Position numbers and translations under genes: made by a program. The notes beneath the pieces are model-generated. The model was given only the letters and a program-made list of their open reading frames with translations. It was not told the DNA's origin and ran no database searches. DNA of 64,000 bases from Tritrichomonas musculus (Eukaryota; Parabasalia; Tritrichomonadida; Tritrichomonadidae). The stretch covers positions 5,565,501-5,629,500 of the forward strand of contig JAPFFF010000005.1 in NCBI GenBank assembly GCA_039105265.1. The letters run 5' to 3'. Below are positions 1-11,035 of the stretch, piece after piece (the first letter of the stretch is position 1; each line of letters begins with the position of its first letter).

Positions 1-1239
1 TTTTTACAAAATATAAAATATTTCTGTTATTTTCATATAAAAACATATAATTATATTATTTAATGCTTTTTAATGAGATATATCAAAAATAGATTAAGAT
101 ATTCGATCAATATAAATTTTATTTATTTTTGAATAGTTTATTTCATTTTGAACTTTTTTAACAGATATTTTTAAAAATGGATAGCATAGTATAAATCAAG
201 TGATATTCTTAATTGATATCAAAAAAATATTCCTCGAATTTCTTTTCAAAAATAATAATTTTCATGATTTGAAGTAAATAAATGCATAAATATATTTATA
301 ATATAAAAAACTGGTTATATAAAAATAGTTAACTTAAAAAAATTTTATATTAGAAAAAATAAATCTTACAATTTCATTGAAATATTGAGAGTTTTTTGTA
401 GGAAAAACGTATTATTTTGATAAGAGAATGAAAAGTTATAAAAAATAAAATATATTAAAAATAATAAAATATATATTAATTATAATAATTTATATATTTA
501 TTTGATACTTAGTACGATAAAAAAAATATATCAAAATATTAAATATTGCTTAAAAATTGTTGATAATTATTAAAAATTGCCCAATAATAGGAAAATGAAA
601 GTTTTAATCTTGAAAATATAAATAAACGTTTATATAAAATGTTTATAGATAGATTACTTGTCAATATCAAAAAATATGATTTTCGATGTAGTTATATTTC
701 CAGATAGGATCATTATTCCCTTTTGAGGTTATATAATATTTTAATCAGTATTAATAGCTAATAATTAATACACCATTATATTTTCGACGAGTCACAAAAA
801 TAGAAATTTAGGTTTTTTTTTTGAAATTTGGATTAACCATAAAATGGTGAATTACTTAAAAAAATGAAATAACCAAAATATTTCATTACCCAAAAAATAT
901 AAATATAAATAAATTTATATAAATATAAATAAATAAATAAAAATTAATAATAATAGAAAATTAAAAAATAAAAATTAATAACAACAGATATATTATCCCG
1001 ATATTTTGAAATTTGAAAATCCAAAATTTGTGAATATATTAATTTTACATTTCACTTTTTCAAAGAAATTTATAAAAATATAAATATCTTGCCATGAAAG
1101 ATTTATTATTAAATTCTGATCGGTGAAAAGTTTTTGAAGATTCTTAAGTATAATATATTAAAATATGAAAAATCAAGGTCAATTTTAAATTCAAATTTTG
1201 CCCAACATACAGATATATGGTACCTTTAAAAAAAAAAAA

Positions 1240-1420
1240 AAAAAACTGTGTGGTTATCATTAAAAGCTTATAAAAAAATGCATAAAAGTAAAATAAAGCG
1301 AAAGCTAGCAAGACTTTCAGTAGTTATGCATTTCGATAATTGATTTTCAGTATTCAAGTATGGGGTAATGAAAATTCAAATTTGAAAAAAAAAAATCTTC
1401 ATGTAGCCAGCATGTGTTTG
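1240..1420 (-). repeat. Second-family retroelement 3' tail (left palindrome arm)
   Basis: On the minus strand this reads as a stem-loop (GAAAG...CTTTC at 1300-1318), then GCTTTATTTT, then TTTTATGCA, ending in TTTTAATGATAA directly against CCACACAG and a long T run. The same block recurs mirrored at ~2870-3050, at 9920-10145 and at 25815-26030. The layout parallels the 3' tail of the tRNA-Asn-targeted element, so I read it as the 3' end of a related family. Bases next to the T run differ between the palindrome and the other two copies. Confidence 0.6.
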
Positions 1421-1726
1421 TCTAGAATCATTGTTAAGCTAAACTCTGAGCTGCTTTCAAACACAGCTCCAGTCAACCACCTGCTGCATCTCGACGAACA
1501 CATTCGTTCCAAGTTATCAAAATTTGACGGCGCTGCAGGAATACCGATCGACTGGTTTTACACGGCTCGAAAAGATGGAGGAATTCAATTGCAGGAACTG
1601 TCTGAACGTCAGTGCGCTTTAGCGATTCGTCTGTATGTCGGTATGAGAGAGTCTAAGGGCACACGCGTAAGGGATGTTGTGAAATCTTCTGACGTCAACT
1701 TCGTGGTGAGTAACATGAGCAGTTGA
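1340..1726 (+). pseudogene. Reverse transcriptase thumb fragment
   Basis: The translated stretch around GAAGIPIDWFYTARKDGG aligns with the region just after the RT active site of the full-length element at 13606-20694, which has IAGVPTDWFYSSKHDGG. It lacks the RT catalytic motifs and the endonuclease, and its reading frame opens at a TTG, so it is a broken fragment. An identical mirrored copy lies at 2561-2947 on the minus strand. Its downstream end is fused head-to-head to the coding repeat fragment at 1690-1807. Confidence 0.8.
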
Positions 1727-1807
1727 CGCGACAATCTGATTGTCGACGTCAACTGCGTGACTAACAACTACAGCAGGTGTAACAATGTCATGAGTGCTGA
1801 CACTCAC
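1690..1807 (-). pseudogene. Fragment of the 18-residue coding repeat (retroelement N-terminus)
   Basis: On the minus strand this encodes VSHAVDVDNQIVASTA and a second unit ending in HHEVDV. These match the VQNHxVDVxNQxISSTA units in the N-terminal half of the full-length retroelement protein. It is fused in opposite orientation to the RT thumb fragment, so the order of element parts is scrambled. The mirrored copy is at 2480-2600 on the plus strand. Confidence 0.75.
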
Positions 1808-1844
1808 AACATTGTTTTTTTATTAAGTTACACCGAAATCTGAC

Positions 1845-2282
1845 ACTGTTTATCCTTTTCACTATCGTACCATTCACGTTTGTCCGTACAGTGACTGCGA
1901 CTACTTGGTAAGAAGAGCGAACTCATTGAGCAGCCACATGGGCTCATCGCACCAGGACATGGAAGCACTTAAACGTGAAGTTGGAGTCTTCTGGGCGATG
2001 AGCATTCTGCACGCTAAGAAACATCGAAAATTACTTGTGGCTAGCGATGTTTACCATGGCCTGCACGGTTCCTTGTGCATGAAATGCAAGGACTTCATTG
2101 GTAAAGACAAAGCTACAGTCAAACAGCATACTAACAGATCACATCCCCAGGCCAATGTTGAAGGTCATCGTGTTCAGGCAATCGACATCAGTATATCCGC
2201 TAATTGGCTTTCGCCTGAAACCGATGACGATGAAATTCGTGAAGCCAACACTGCTCATTTTTCGCACGATTCTCTCTTTTAG
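1845..2282 (+). pseudogene. Retroelement C2H2 zinc-finger fragment
   Basis: Reading in frame from about 1860, a C2H2 finger (HVCPYSDCDYLV...H...H) is followed by a second Cys/His cluster (CMKCKDFIGKDKATVKQHTN then SHP). Both match fingers two and three of the full-length element protein (around residues 920-1005). The fragment occupies the unique centre of the palindrome and ends at a stop near 2280. No RT or endonuclease follows it. Confidence 0.8.
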
Positions 2283-2479
2283 TTTATTCAATTTTATATA
2301 TGGAGTCATCTTTCAGTGAGTCTACTTGTGATTTCAATGATCACACTGCCTTGATGAAAGAATCAATAGACACTAGTCAACAAGCGTCTACGGTAAACAC
2401 TGAAATCTGAGCAGTAGAATAAACAGTATCAAATTTCGGAGTGTCAGATTTCGGTGTAACTTAATAAAAAAACAATGTT

Positions 2480-2600
2480 GTGAGTGTCAGCACTCATGAC
2501 ATTGTTACACCTGCTGTAGTTGTTAGTCACGCAGTTGACGTCGACAATCAGATTGTCGCGTCAACTGCTCATGCTACTCACCACGAAGTTGACGTCAGAA
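2480..2600 (+). pseudogene. Fragment of the 18-residue coding repeat (right arm copy)
   Basis: This is the mirror copy of the fragment at 1690-1807. It encodes the same VSHAVDVDNQIVASTA unit and differs at one codon (Ala for Val in the following unit). It continues into sequence antisense to the RT thumb fragment. Confidence 0.75.
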
Positions 2601-2947
2601 GATTTCACAACATCCCTTACGCGTGTGCCCTTAGACTCTCTCATACCGACATACAGACGAATCGCTAAAGCGCACTGACGTTCAGACAGTTCCTGCAATT
2701 GAATTCCTCCATCTTTTCGAGCCGTGTAAAACCAGTCGATCGGTATTCCTGCAGCGCCGTCAAATTTTGATAACTTGGAACGAATGTGTTCGTCGAGATG
2801 CAGCAGGTGGTTGACTGGAGCTGTGTTTGAAAGCAGCTCAGAGTTTAGCTTAACAATGATTCTAGACAAACACATGCTGGCTACATGAAGATTTTTTTTT
2901 TTCAAATTTGAATTTTCATTACCCCATACTTGAATACTGAAAATCAA
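2561..2947 (-). pseudogene. Reverse transcriptase thumb fragment (right arm copy)
   Basis: Mirror copy of 1340-1726, with one residue changed near its end (SSMSS against SNMSS). It has the same homology to the post-catalytic part of the retroelement RT and the same absence of catalytic motifs. Confidence 0.8.
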
Positions 2948-4287
2948 TTATCGAAATGCATAACTACTGAAAGTCTTGCTAGCTTTCGCTTTATTTTACT
3001 TTTATGCATTTTTTTATAAGCTTTTAATGATAACCACACAGTTTTTTTTTTTTTTTTTTTAAAGGTACCATATATCTGTATGTTGGGCAAAATTTGAATT
3101 TAAAATTGACCTTGATTTTTCATATTTTAATATATTATACTTAAGAATCTTCAAAAACTTTTCACCGATCAGAATTTAATAATAAATCTTTCATGGCAAG
3201 ATATTTATATTTTTATAAATTTCTTTGAAAAAGTGAAATGTAAAATTAATATATTCACAAATTTTGGATTTTCAAATTTCAAAATATCGGGATAATATAT
3301 CTGTTGTTATTAATTTTTATTTTTTAATTTTCTATTATTATTAATTTTTATTTATTTATTTATATTTATATAAATTTATTTATATTTATATTTTTTGGGT
3401 AATGAAATATTTTGGTTATTTCATTTTTTTAAGTAATTCACCATTTTATGGTTAATCCAAATTTCAAAAAAAAAACCTAAATTTCTATTTTTGTGACTCG
3501 TCGAAAATATAATGGTGTATTAATTATTAGCTATTAATACTGATTAAAATATTATATAACCTCAAAAGGGAATAATGATCCTATCTGGAAATATAACTAC
3601 ATCGAAAATCATATTTTTTGATATTGACAAGTAATCTATCTATAAACATTTTATATAAACGTTTATTTATATTTTCAAGATTAAAACTTTCATTTTCCTA
3701 TTATTGGGCAATTTTTAATAATTATCAACAATTTTTAAGCAATATTTAATATTTTGATATATTTTTTTTATCGTACTAAGTATCAAATAAATATATAAAT
3801 TATTATAATTAATATATATTTTATTATTTTTAATATATTTTATTTTTTATAACTTTTCATTCTCTTATCAAAATAATACGTTTTTCCTACAAAAAACTCT
3901 CAATATTTCAATGAAATTGTAAGATTTATTTTTTCTAATATAAAATTTTTTTAAGTTAACTATTTTTATATAACCAGTTTTTTATATTATAAATATATTT
4001 ATGCATTTATTTACTTCAAATCATGAAAATTATTATTTTTGAAAAGAAATTCGAGGAATATTTTTTTGATATCAATTAAGAATATCATTTGATTTATACT
4101 ATGCTATCCATTTTTAAAAATATCTGTTAAAAAAGTTCAAAATGAAATAAACTATTCAAAAATAAATAAAATTTATATTGATCGAATATCTTAATCTATT
4201 TTTGATATATCTCATTAAAAAGCATTAAATAATATAATTATATGTTTTTATATGAAAATAACAGAAATATTTTATATTTTGTAAAAA

Positions 4288-6190
4288 TGAAATAGTAATT
4301 AAACAAAAAATAAAAAAAATCATTTTTTGTTCTTGTACTTTAAATGTAATCATTTTAATAAATAAAACTGTACTAATAACGCTAAATCAAATAAGCAAAG
4401 CCAATAGAATGAATTTTGATTTTCAAAAGATTTTTAAATGATGATGATCAAGTAACTTTTTGGGGCAAAAACTGAAACAAAAAACAAAAACAGAATTTTG
4501 CTTTATGCACAAATTAAATGCTTTATATCAGAGCAAACCCCAATTTTATTTTCAATGATTGATATCTAAATATTATTCATTGAAACAGAAAATCAAAAGA
4601 AATAGTTCAATAAAATTAATATTTATGATCTGAATAATAATTGCTGGATATCAAATGTATTAAAAAGAATAGAGGTATTTTGTTAGGACTCATTTTTTAG
4701 CACCTTAAAAAATTGTAAACGGTTTTTTAGGGTTTTTTTTCAAAATGTAGGGAAAATATATCATTTATAATAAATTATCTTTACATTAATTTATTATATT
4801 TATATATATTATATTTGTTGTATCAAATTAAATAAATATAATATTTAGAATATCATAAGTATTTTATAAGATATTAAAATACTTATTTTTTTAAAAGTTG
4901 AATAAACGAAAATTTCAATTTAACCTTTTTTGGTGTATTTCAAATTTCAAAATGTAGGCTTAATATATTATTTATTGGTCGTTTATTCATTTTATATATG
5001 TATGCATATTTTAACATATATATTTAATATGATTAAAAAGAAAATATATTTCATTTATTTAATTATATACTAGGATATGATATTTTTTATTGAAAATTAA
5101 AAATTTGAATGTTATAATTTAACCAATTTAGGCGAATTCCAAATATCAAATAATTTCATATATATCTTCCAAAAGTTATAAACCAATCATTATATAATAT
5201 ATAAATAATATTATACTATATGTATATAAAAAATACTTATATTCATTATTATTATTTTGCTTTTGTTTCGAATAATAATCACAATCATTATTCATAATCA
5301 AAATAACTATCTTTATTACATTAATCTAGTATTTATATTAAAATAATAGCTGAAATATTTTATATTTGTATCATTTATTAGATGCGAATTACTTAAAAAA
5401 ATTCAAAAGAGGTATTCATGTGAGGTAACTTAACGTCTTTGATAATTTTTATAATTGCATTTTTTCAGCCAATTTAAAGTTTTGAAGACTCAGATTAAGA
5501 GAAACAAATTTCTTGCCTGTGGAGATTGTATTAAGCATGCTTTTTTGAAAAAATAATGTTAAAAGTTTTTTTTCTAATATCTTGATATTTTTACTCAATT
5601 TAAAATATATGCCAGATATTTAAAATAATATAGGTAATTTATTAATACTATAATTTATTGTGAGATTTAAAATTTTGTTCTTTGTTTTATATGTAAAAAT
5701 AATGAAGGTTTTAGAATTTGAAAATGAATTTTTTTGCAAAAAAGTAGAATATTTAAAAATTCGCTCTTTAAATTTTCTTATATTTTATGTATATGTTTTG
5801 GCTTAATCTGAATTATTCAGTTGAGAATGGAATATATTGGTTATGCGCTCATTTTTGAGAAATGTTGATTTTACTTTATATTATTAATTTTATTGGTGCA
5901 AAATGCCAAAATCAAAAAAATGAGAAAAACTTTTTTTAAATATTTATGTTTTCTTGAATTAACTTTGGTAACAATAATTTAATTACATTGAATATTAATA
6001 AAAAATAAAAAAAATCATAGTTCATTAATTATAAAACGCAAAATATTAGTTATAAAATAATAATTTTTTACGATTATTTGATTCAATTCTTATGAAATGT
6101 TTCTATGTTTATTAATAAAATTGTAATAAAATATTGAGAGAATAAATTTTTTTTTCAAAAAAAAGAAAAGTATAACGCTGATAAATGAGG
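4288..6190. other. AT-rich region without recognisable genes
   Basis: No reading frame of note and no RNA gene were seen. The sequence is simple A/T-rich DNA with long A and T runs. It separates the palindrome from the first tRNA-Asn-linked repeat block. Confidence 0.6.
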
Positions 6191-6199
6191 CTATGAAAA

Positions 6200-6571
6200 A
6201 AATTGAATAAGGATGTAAGGAGTCTGAGAACAGCGTGATCGAAGGAATCTGAATAAACAACATGAGAGAGAGGAGAATAATAACATAAGAGTAAAAAATG
6301 AAGTTTTGGTTAAAGAATATATCTCTGATCGAATGATAAGAATAACGTTAAGAGCTGAGATTGATAAATTGTAATGTGCAAAAGTAGTATAACTGAGTGA
6401 TATATCGAATGGTCGGACATTGTGAAATGAGTTCTAATAAAATTGAAATCAGTTTTGAAAATTTTGAGAAAACGCGAAAAGAGTGGTATCAATCGACTCA
6501 GCAGAAGGTGCTGAACATGAATATGTGGCTAAAGTTAACCAAAACCTCAAAAATAAAAATGGAAAAAAAAA
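6200..6571 (-). mobile_element. 5' part of a ~0.85-kb tRNA-Asn-associated element (D block)
   Basis: On the minus strand this begins directly after a 16-base copy of the tRNA-Asn 3' end (6572-6587) with a T run and CATTTTTATTTTTGAGG. It then follows the same ~370-bp sequence seen next to the tRNA genes at 7462, 23539 and 30052 and after the large retroelement at 13150-13522. A short frame starting MSDHSIYHSV stays open in several copies, but I do not call it a gene. Homology fades toward 6200, so this copy is truncated. Confidence 0.7.
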
Positions 6572-6587
6572 CTCCTCCCGTGTGGAT
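6572..6587 (-). repeat. Solo copy of the last 16 bases of tRNA-Asn (target-site duplication)
   Basis: On the minus strand this reads ATCCACACGGGAGGAG: the 3' half of the T stem, the 3' acceptor strand and the discriminator G of tRNA-Asn. The rest of the tRNA is absent. The other copy is the end of the intact tRNA at 7462-7535, so the two copies bracket the element at 6588-7461. Confidence 0.85.
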
Positions 6588-6863
6588 AATTCGTTTATTA
6601 ATGCTTTCAAAAAGTTGCAATAAGCAAATTAGAAAAAAAAGCTAGGCATAAGCTTCAAAAAAGAAAAAAATAAAAGGGAAATAAAATCTTGAAGAAAAAG
6701 GATCAAATAACTTCAAGAATCTGAGACCATCAAGAACAAGGAACCAAAGAAAAAAAATTCAATTAATTAAGAGGGGACGAGTATTAATTGAATTAGGAAC
6801 GATCAACAATTGAGAACAAAATGATCGACTTCCGAATGGATCTCTAGGGCATCCATCCGTTGA

Positions 6864-6955
6864 GGCTCTCGACTACAGTCCTTAGCTTCTGGTAGCGGCT
6901 CTCGACTACAGTCCTTAGCTGCTGGTAGAGGCTCTCGACTTAATGTCCTTAGCTT
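6864..6955. repeat. 33-bp tandem repeat, about 2.8 copies
   Basis: Units begin at 6864, 6897 and 6930, each starting GGCTCTCGACT and containing GTCCTTAGCT. The block lies inside the non-autonomous element. The corresponding part of the related copy at 22693-23538 lacks the expansion. Confidence 0.85.
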
Positions 6956-6956
6956 C

Positions 6957-6978
6957 ACTCTTCAGGGCCCGGAAGAGA
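6957..6978. other. Palindromic hairpin centred on GGGCCC
   Basis: CTCTTC and GAAGAG flank AGGGCCCG. The same sequence is conserved near 23038-23058 in the second full copy, while a diverged version near 7979 keeps only CTCTTCAGGGCCC. It is inside the non-autonomous element and may be an RNA structure. Confidence 0.5.
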
Positions 6979-7461
6979 TAAGAATCATCAAGTGGCCTCA
7001 GTAAAAGGGGGCGACTCCAATAACAAAGAGAGTAAATTTACTTCGATCTGAGCTATGTATAGTCTATAAATAACGTATAATACTGCAAACTAAAAGATGT
7101 AAAATAGAGTCAAAAAAGACAGTATGATCGAAGGAATCTGAATAAACGAACTGAGGAGGAGAAATAAAATAGCATAAGAGTAAAAAAGAGAAGTTTTGGT
7201 TAAAGAATATATATCTGATCGAATGACAAGTATAACGTTAAGAGCTGAGATTGAGAAATTGTAATGTGCAAAAGTAGTAAAACTGAGTGATATATCGAGT
7301 GGTCGGACATTGTGATAAGTGTTCTAATATAATTGAAATCAGTTTTGAGAATTTTGAGAAAACTCGAAAAGAGTGGTATCAATCGACTCAGCAGAAGGTG
7401 CTGATCACGAATATGTAGTTAAAGTTAACCAAAACCTCGAAAATAAAAATGAAAAAAAAAA

Positions 7462-7535
7462 CTCCTCCCGTGTGGATCGAACACACGACTTCCAGATTAA
7501 CAGTCTGACACTCTAACCAACTGAGTTAGGGAGGA
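7462..7535 (-). tRNA. tRNA-Asn (GUU)
   Basis: This is a complete 74-base cloverleaf including discriminator G. It has a perfect 7-bp acceptor stem (TCCTCCC/GGGAGGA), a D arm with AGTTGGTTA, an anticodon loop CTGTTAA reading GUU, and a T loop TTCGATC. CCA is not encoded and a T run directly follows as a Pol III terminator. It is the 5' neighbour of the non-autonomous element at 6588-7461. Confidence 0.97.
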
Positions 7536-8451
7536 AGCCTGTGAATTTAAAAAGTGATTGATATTTATAATAATAAATAATTAACAAAAAGAATTTTCTC
7601 TCCTCTATTTTTTGAAATTATGATAAATTTGTTTAATAATTGCTTTATAAAAATTGAATTAAACAAATTTAAATAGTCTGATAGAAGATTACAAAAAAAT
7701 AAAAGGAAAATAAAAAAAAAAAATAGAATAAATTGACAATTAACTTCAAGTAGGCCAACTTGAATAAAATGAAAAACAGAACAATACAATAAATTCAATT
7801 AATTGAGGGGGAACGAGCATTAATTGGATAAGGAACGATCAACAATTGAGAACAACATAATCATCGTTTGAATATTTCTTAAAGGCATTCATCAGTTAAG
7901 TCTTTTGACGAATTACATGACACATCTTAATTGGATATTAATATCGTTCAAAGCTTATTGATAGACGTTAAGTCTTTCACTCTTCAGGGCCCTTAAAAGA
8001 TTCAGAACATCAAGAGGACTCGAAAATAAAATGACTTCGATCTGAGCGATGAGGAATTGAAAACGAGGTTAACAAATGGTAATTGAGAAATTGAGATATG
8101 TGGATTGGTGTCAGAAAAAGCGGAGATCAAATGAATCTGAATAAACATGAGGCATGTGAGAAGAATATAACAATAGAGTAAAAAAAAAATGAGAAGTTTT
8201 GGTAATAATAATATATTTGATATGAGTATAACGTTAAGAACTGAGATCGATATAGTGAAGTTTATGAACAGTGTTAATCGAAGATATCTAGCGTATAATC
8301 AGAAGTTGTGATGTGCTGTTAAATGTAATTGCGATGAAACAAGTAATAAGTTGTACCAAAAGAATCAGCATCATGTTCTAAATCCAAAAAACTAGTTTAT
8401 GTCCACCAAAATTAATTGAACCTGAACCATGGTTCCCGAAAGTACCCTGGT
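7536..8451. repeat. tRNA 5' flank and a diverged copy of the non-autonomous element
   Basis: The first ~19 bases (AGCCTGTGAATTTAAAAA) match the upstream flank of the other tRNA-Asn genes, then the sequence departs. From ~7740 to ~8260 there is a recognisable but diverged copy of the middle and D blocks, including CTCTTCAGGGCCC near 7979 and GAATCTGAATAAAC near 8131. No gene was seen. Confidence 0.55.
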
Positions 8452-9300
8452 TTACAAGGGCATCTGAATCGGAACCATCCATGAGAGTTGTACTCGAAAC
8501 AGTGGAAGCAGCGTCATCATCATGAATAAGGTTAAACCATACGTCATCCCCCATGAAGGGCCAGCTTCAACTTCAGGATCATCAGGAACTTCGAGTTGAT
8601 CACTTTGGTCACTTATATCTTCATTGAGTGCAACTTCTCGTTCTGTAGAAGAATTAAAGAAGTTATCCGAGTCATTAAACTGAGAGTCAGTAGATGTCTT
8701 CTTAATTTTAATGTCAGTGTATAACAGCATCGATTGGCATAGAGCTGCAGCAACCATACGACATGTGAGCTTGAAAGTATCCTTGGGTGTAGATGCTACT
8801 TTTTTTAGTTCATTGGTTGTGTCACTTGGTATCTCCCCCAGAGAAGATACCACAAAAACAAGAAAGGTTACATTGCAATTGAACTGGCTTGAACATACAT
8901 CAACCAGCTTCTTATATTTGTTTAATTTCTCTCTGCGGCAAATGGTCAAAGTCAATTCTTTATCTTCACCTGGATGTGATCTATTGCTCTATTGCTTCAC
9001 GGCCAAATCGTCTTTGCCAACGAAGTCAAGACATGCAGAGCAGATGGTAGCTTTACAATCTTTAAAAATGTCTTTGGCGAATAACAGGAGTTTGGTTCTT
9101 CTAGCATGCAATATATGCATCGTCCAAAAGGTACCAACCTCTCTCTTAAGAGCTTCCAACTCTTGATGTTTGGAGCAAATGTGAGCATTAAAAGAGTTTA
9201 CTCTGTTTACAATGTAATAACAACCATTGTCAGGGCTGTAAAGAATCGTTCTGTATTTTGGCTCGTGGTCGGGAAGTTGAGGATTTCCGATTTTGAATTG
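8452..9300 (-). pseudogene. Internally deleted retroelement copy: zinc finger joined to endonuclease C-terminus
   Basis: Minus-strand translation starts with a C2H2 finger region (near 9020-9300) like that of the full element. It runs into a stop just after AVKQ near 9000, then continues as the C-terminal part of the restriction-like endonuclease domain (LNKYKKLVDVCSSQFNC, 8452-8955). The whole reverse transcriptase is missing between the two parts. An acidic, Ser/Asn-rich tail follows, as in the intact element. The endonuclease active-site region is absent. Confidence 0.8.
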
Positions 9301-9309
9301 CATACTCGA

Positions 9310-9920
9310 TACTGACCTTTTACCTGAGATTCTGAAAGCGAACAAAACTGTGATGTTATTCAAGAAGGGAGATCCAAGTGACGCTCATTCCTGGCGTCCT
9401 ATCACCATCTCACCGATGATTTATCGGATGCTGATGTGTCAAATTAGTCGTTCACTCCAAGTCAAAAAGGATTCATGCGCATTCCTGCAGGTGCAGCGGA
9501 ACACGCTTCAGCTGTTGACGAAATGATCCATGATGCGGCACGGAATCAAAAATCTTTGTACATCACAACTATTGATTTTTTGGAGGCGTTTAGTTCTGTG
9601 TTTCACAAATTAATAAAAAAAAATTTACTTAATCTGGGTTTTGATTCTTCCTTTGTTAAATCAATATTAAATTCTTATAGTAATTCGTATTCTAAAATTA
9701 TTTGTAATCACAGACGGACTCAGTCCATTTTTTTTCGTAAAGGCTTCAAACAAGGTTGTCCACTGAGTCCAACTCTCTTCAATATTTGCAAAGAAGATGG
9801 TATCATTGGTTAAACTCAGCGCCAAACGCTCAAGCTTATGCAGATAACATCATCGTATTCTCAGACACGGAAGTCGAGACGAGAAATTTGCTTTCTATTG
9901 TGGAACACTTTTGCAGTTAA
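9310..9920 (+). pseudogene. Reverse transcriptase fragment, frameshifted
   Basis: It contains SWRPITISPMIYR, TIDFLEAFSSVFHKL (motif A), KQGCPLSPTLFN (motif B) and a frameshifted YADNIIVFSD (motif C, where the second catalytic Asp is Asn). Frame breaks occur near 9455, where about ten residues are lost, and near 9800. It lies head-to-head with the deleted copy at 8452-9300 and ends where second-family tail sequence begins. Confidence 0.85.
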
Positions 9921-10145
9921 GCTGGCTACATGAAGATTTTTTTTTCAAGTTTGAATTTTCATTACCCCATACTTGAATACTAAAAATCAATTATCGAAAT
10001 GCATAACTACTGAAAGTCTTGCTAGCTTTCGCTTTATTTTTCTTTTATGCATTTTTTATAAGCTTTTAATGATAACCACACAGTTTTTTTTTTTTTTATT
10101 TTATTTTTTTTTTGAAGTTTCAAAAATGATAATTTATGCAACGAG
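9920..10145 (+). repeat. Second-family retroelement 3' tail next to CCACACAG and a T run
   Basis: This has the same tail as at 1240-1420: a stem-loop, TTTTATGCA and TTTTAATGATAA, followed by CCACACAG and a long T run. The bases after the T run (GAAGTTTCAAAAATGATAATT) are shared with 25815-25880 in inverted orientation but not with the palindrome copy. Confidence 0.65.
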
Positions 10146-10162
10146 AAGTTTCAAGAATGGTA

Positions 10163-11033
10163 CCCGTTTCGCGCTCCAATTTGGATATTAAAACATCAAT
10201 TTTATTTAATGTTTAAGCGCGTAAACTAAAAATGTATATTTATTACAATTATTTTTAGCATTATCGTCAGATTTTACCTTCTATATCTTCATATTTAAAT
10301 TTTTTATCATATTTTTAAGTTCTCAAAACAGGCAGATTAATTGCTATATTAGCAAAGCACAGTATGATAAATAATACCAGTATTTTACATTTTATAAAAC
10401 AACATTATTTTAGGTAGATATCTCATTTCACTAATGCAGATTTTTGAACAAACTCTAAATCATAGCGCGATATATAATGCAACTTATTCTAATAACAAAA
10501 CCGCCCGAATCTTTTTCATGCGATGTCTAACTTTCTCAGAAATTTGCATATGATATACAATTTCCACTCGTTTTAATGGCCTCAAGAGTTTTCCTCATGC
10601 TATTTACATTTATTATCAAATGAAGTTTTTATAATTATTGAATAAATTTCAAAAAACTTCATACTTGTCGAAATCCGAACATCAAAATTTGAAATAAATT
10701 AAAATCGATGCTTATTAATTTCAAATATAAATGACGATATTATACAGAAGTATTAATCAGCTAAGATCGTTTTCATAATCTTTTTTTTTTTTTTTTGTCG
10801 AATTAATAAACAAATATTATTTTCACCATTTTCTTTTTTCATCATACTTTTTTAGATTAAATGGTTTATGATAATATTAATATTTTATATGTTTTTTAAA
10901 AGAAATATTATTTCATTATTAAGATATATCTAAATCAATTTTTTTATACGTTAATTTCATTCAATTTCCCCTCAGAAATGCTCTCAATTTTTTATTCGTT
11001 AAAAAAAGCATCCAAATTGGAGGGCGAAACGGG
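10163..11033. mobile_element. Tc1/mariner-like TIR element, 871 bp, TA target duplication
   Basis: The ends are 24-bp inverted repeats starting CCCGTTTCGC at 10163-10186 and 11010-11033, with one mismatch, and each end is flanked by TA. The interior is AT-rich with no transposase frame, so this is a non-autonomous (MITE-like) element. Part of a second copy lies at 21007-21273 in inverted orientation. An element-free version of the right flank (GTGTTAC followed by ATCAACC) is visible near 25067. Mariner elements are known in trichomonads; assignment here rests only on the TA duplication and TIRs. Confidence 0.7.
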
Positions 11034-11035
11034 TA

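Larger units (their letters stand above)
1..4287. repeat. Near-perfect 4.3-kb palindrome (arms ~1-1846 and ~2441-4287)
   Basis: Base x on the left reads as the reverse complement of base ~4287-x over about 1.85 kb per arm. Only scattered differences are seen: one substitution in the inner arm and small length changes in A/T runs. The arms contain the same retroelement debris in mirror image. A unique ~0.6-kb centre holds a zinc-finger coding fragment. The left arm runs to the first base of the window, so its true outer limit cannot be seen. It could be a recent inverted duplication, a gene-converted pair, or an artefact of assembling a contig end. Confidence 0.95.
6588..7461 (-). mobile_element. 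Non-autonomous tRNA-Asn-targeted element (SIDE/SINE-like), 874 bp
   Basis: The block lies between two copies of the tRNA-Asn 3' end, the intact tRNA at 7462-7535 and the solo copy at 6572-6587. In minus-strand order it has a T run, the D block (7120-7461), a middle block with three 33-bp repeats and a GGGCCC-centred hairpin (6690-7120), and a tail ending TTAATAAACGAATT at the junction. The AATAAAC tail is shared with the 3' end of the large retroelement. No protein longer than ~60 residues is encoded. I infer a parasite of the large element's machinery. The alternative is a tandem duplication of native tRNA flank, but D follows tRNA genes with different upstream flanks. Confidence 0.7.

Noticed and set aside
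4700-4730. TTGTAAACGGTTTTTT also seen inverted at 27839 and in part near 63390
   Set aside because: Short A/T-rich match; three loose occurrences are not enough to call a regulatory motif.
6310-6492. 60-residue frame (MSDHSIYHS... region) repeated at 7200, 13272 and 23133
   Set aside because: The frame stays open in several D blocks, but the copies are near-identical DNA, the frame opens at TTG in most copies, and there is no sign of codon selection; treated as part of the short element.
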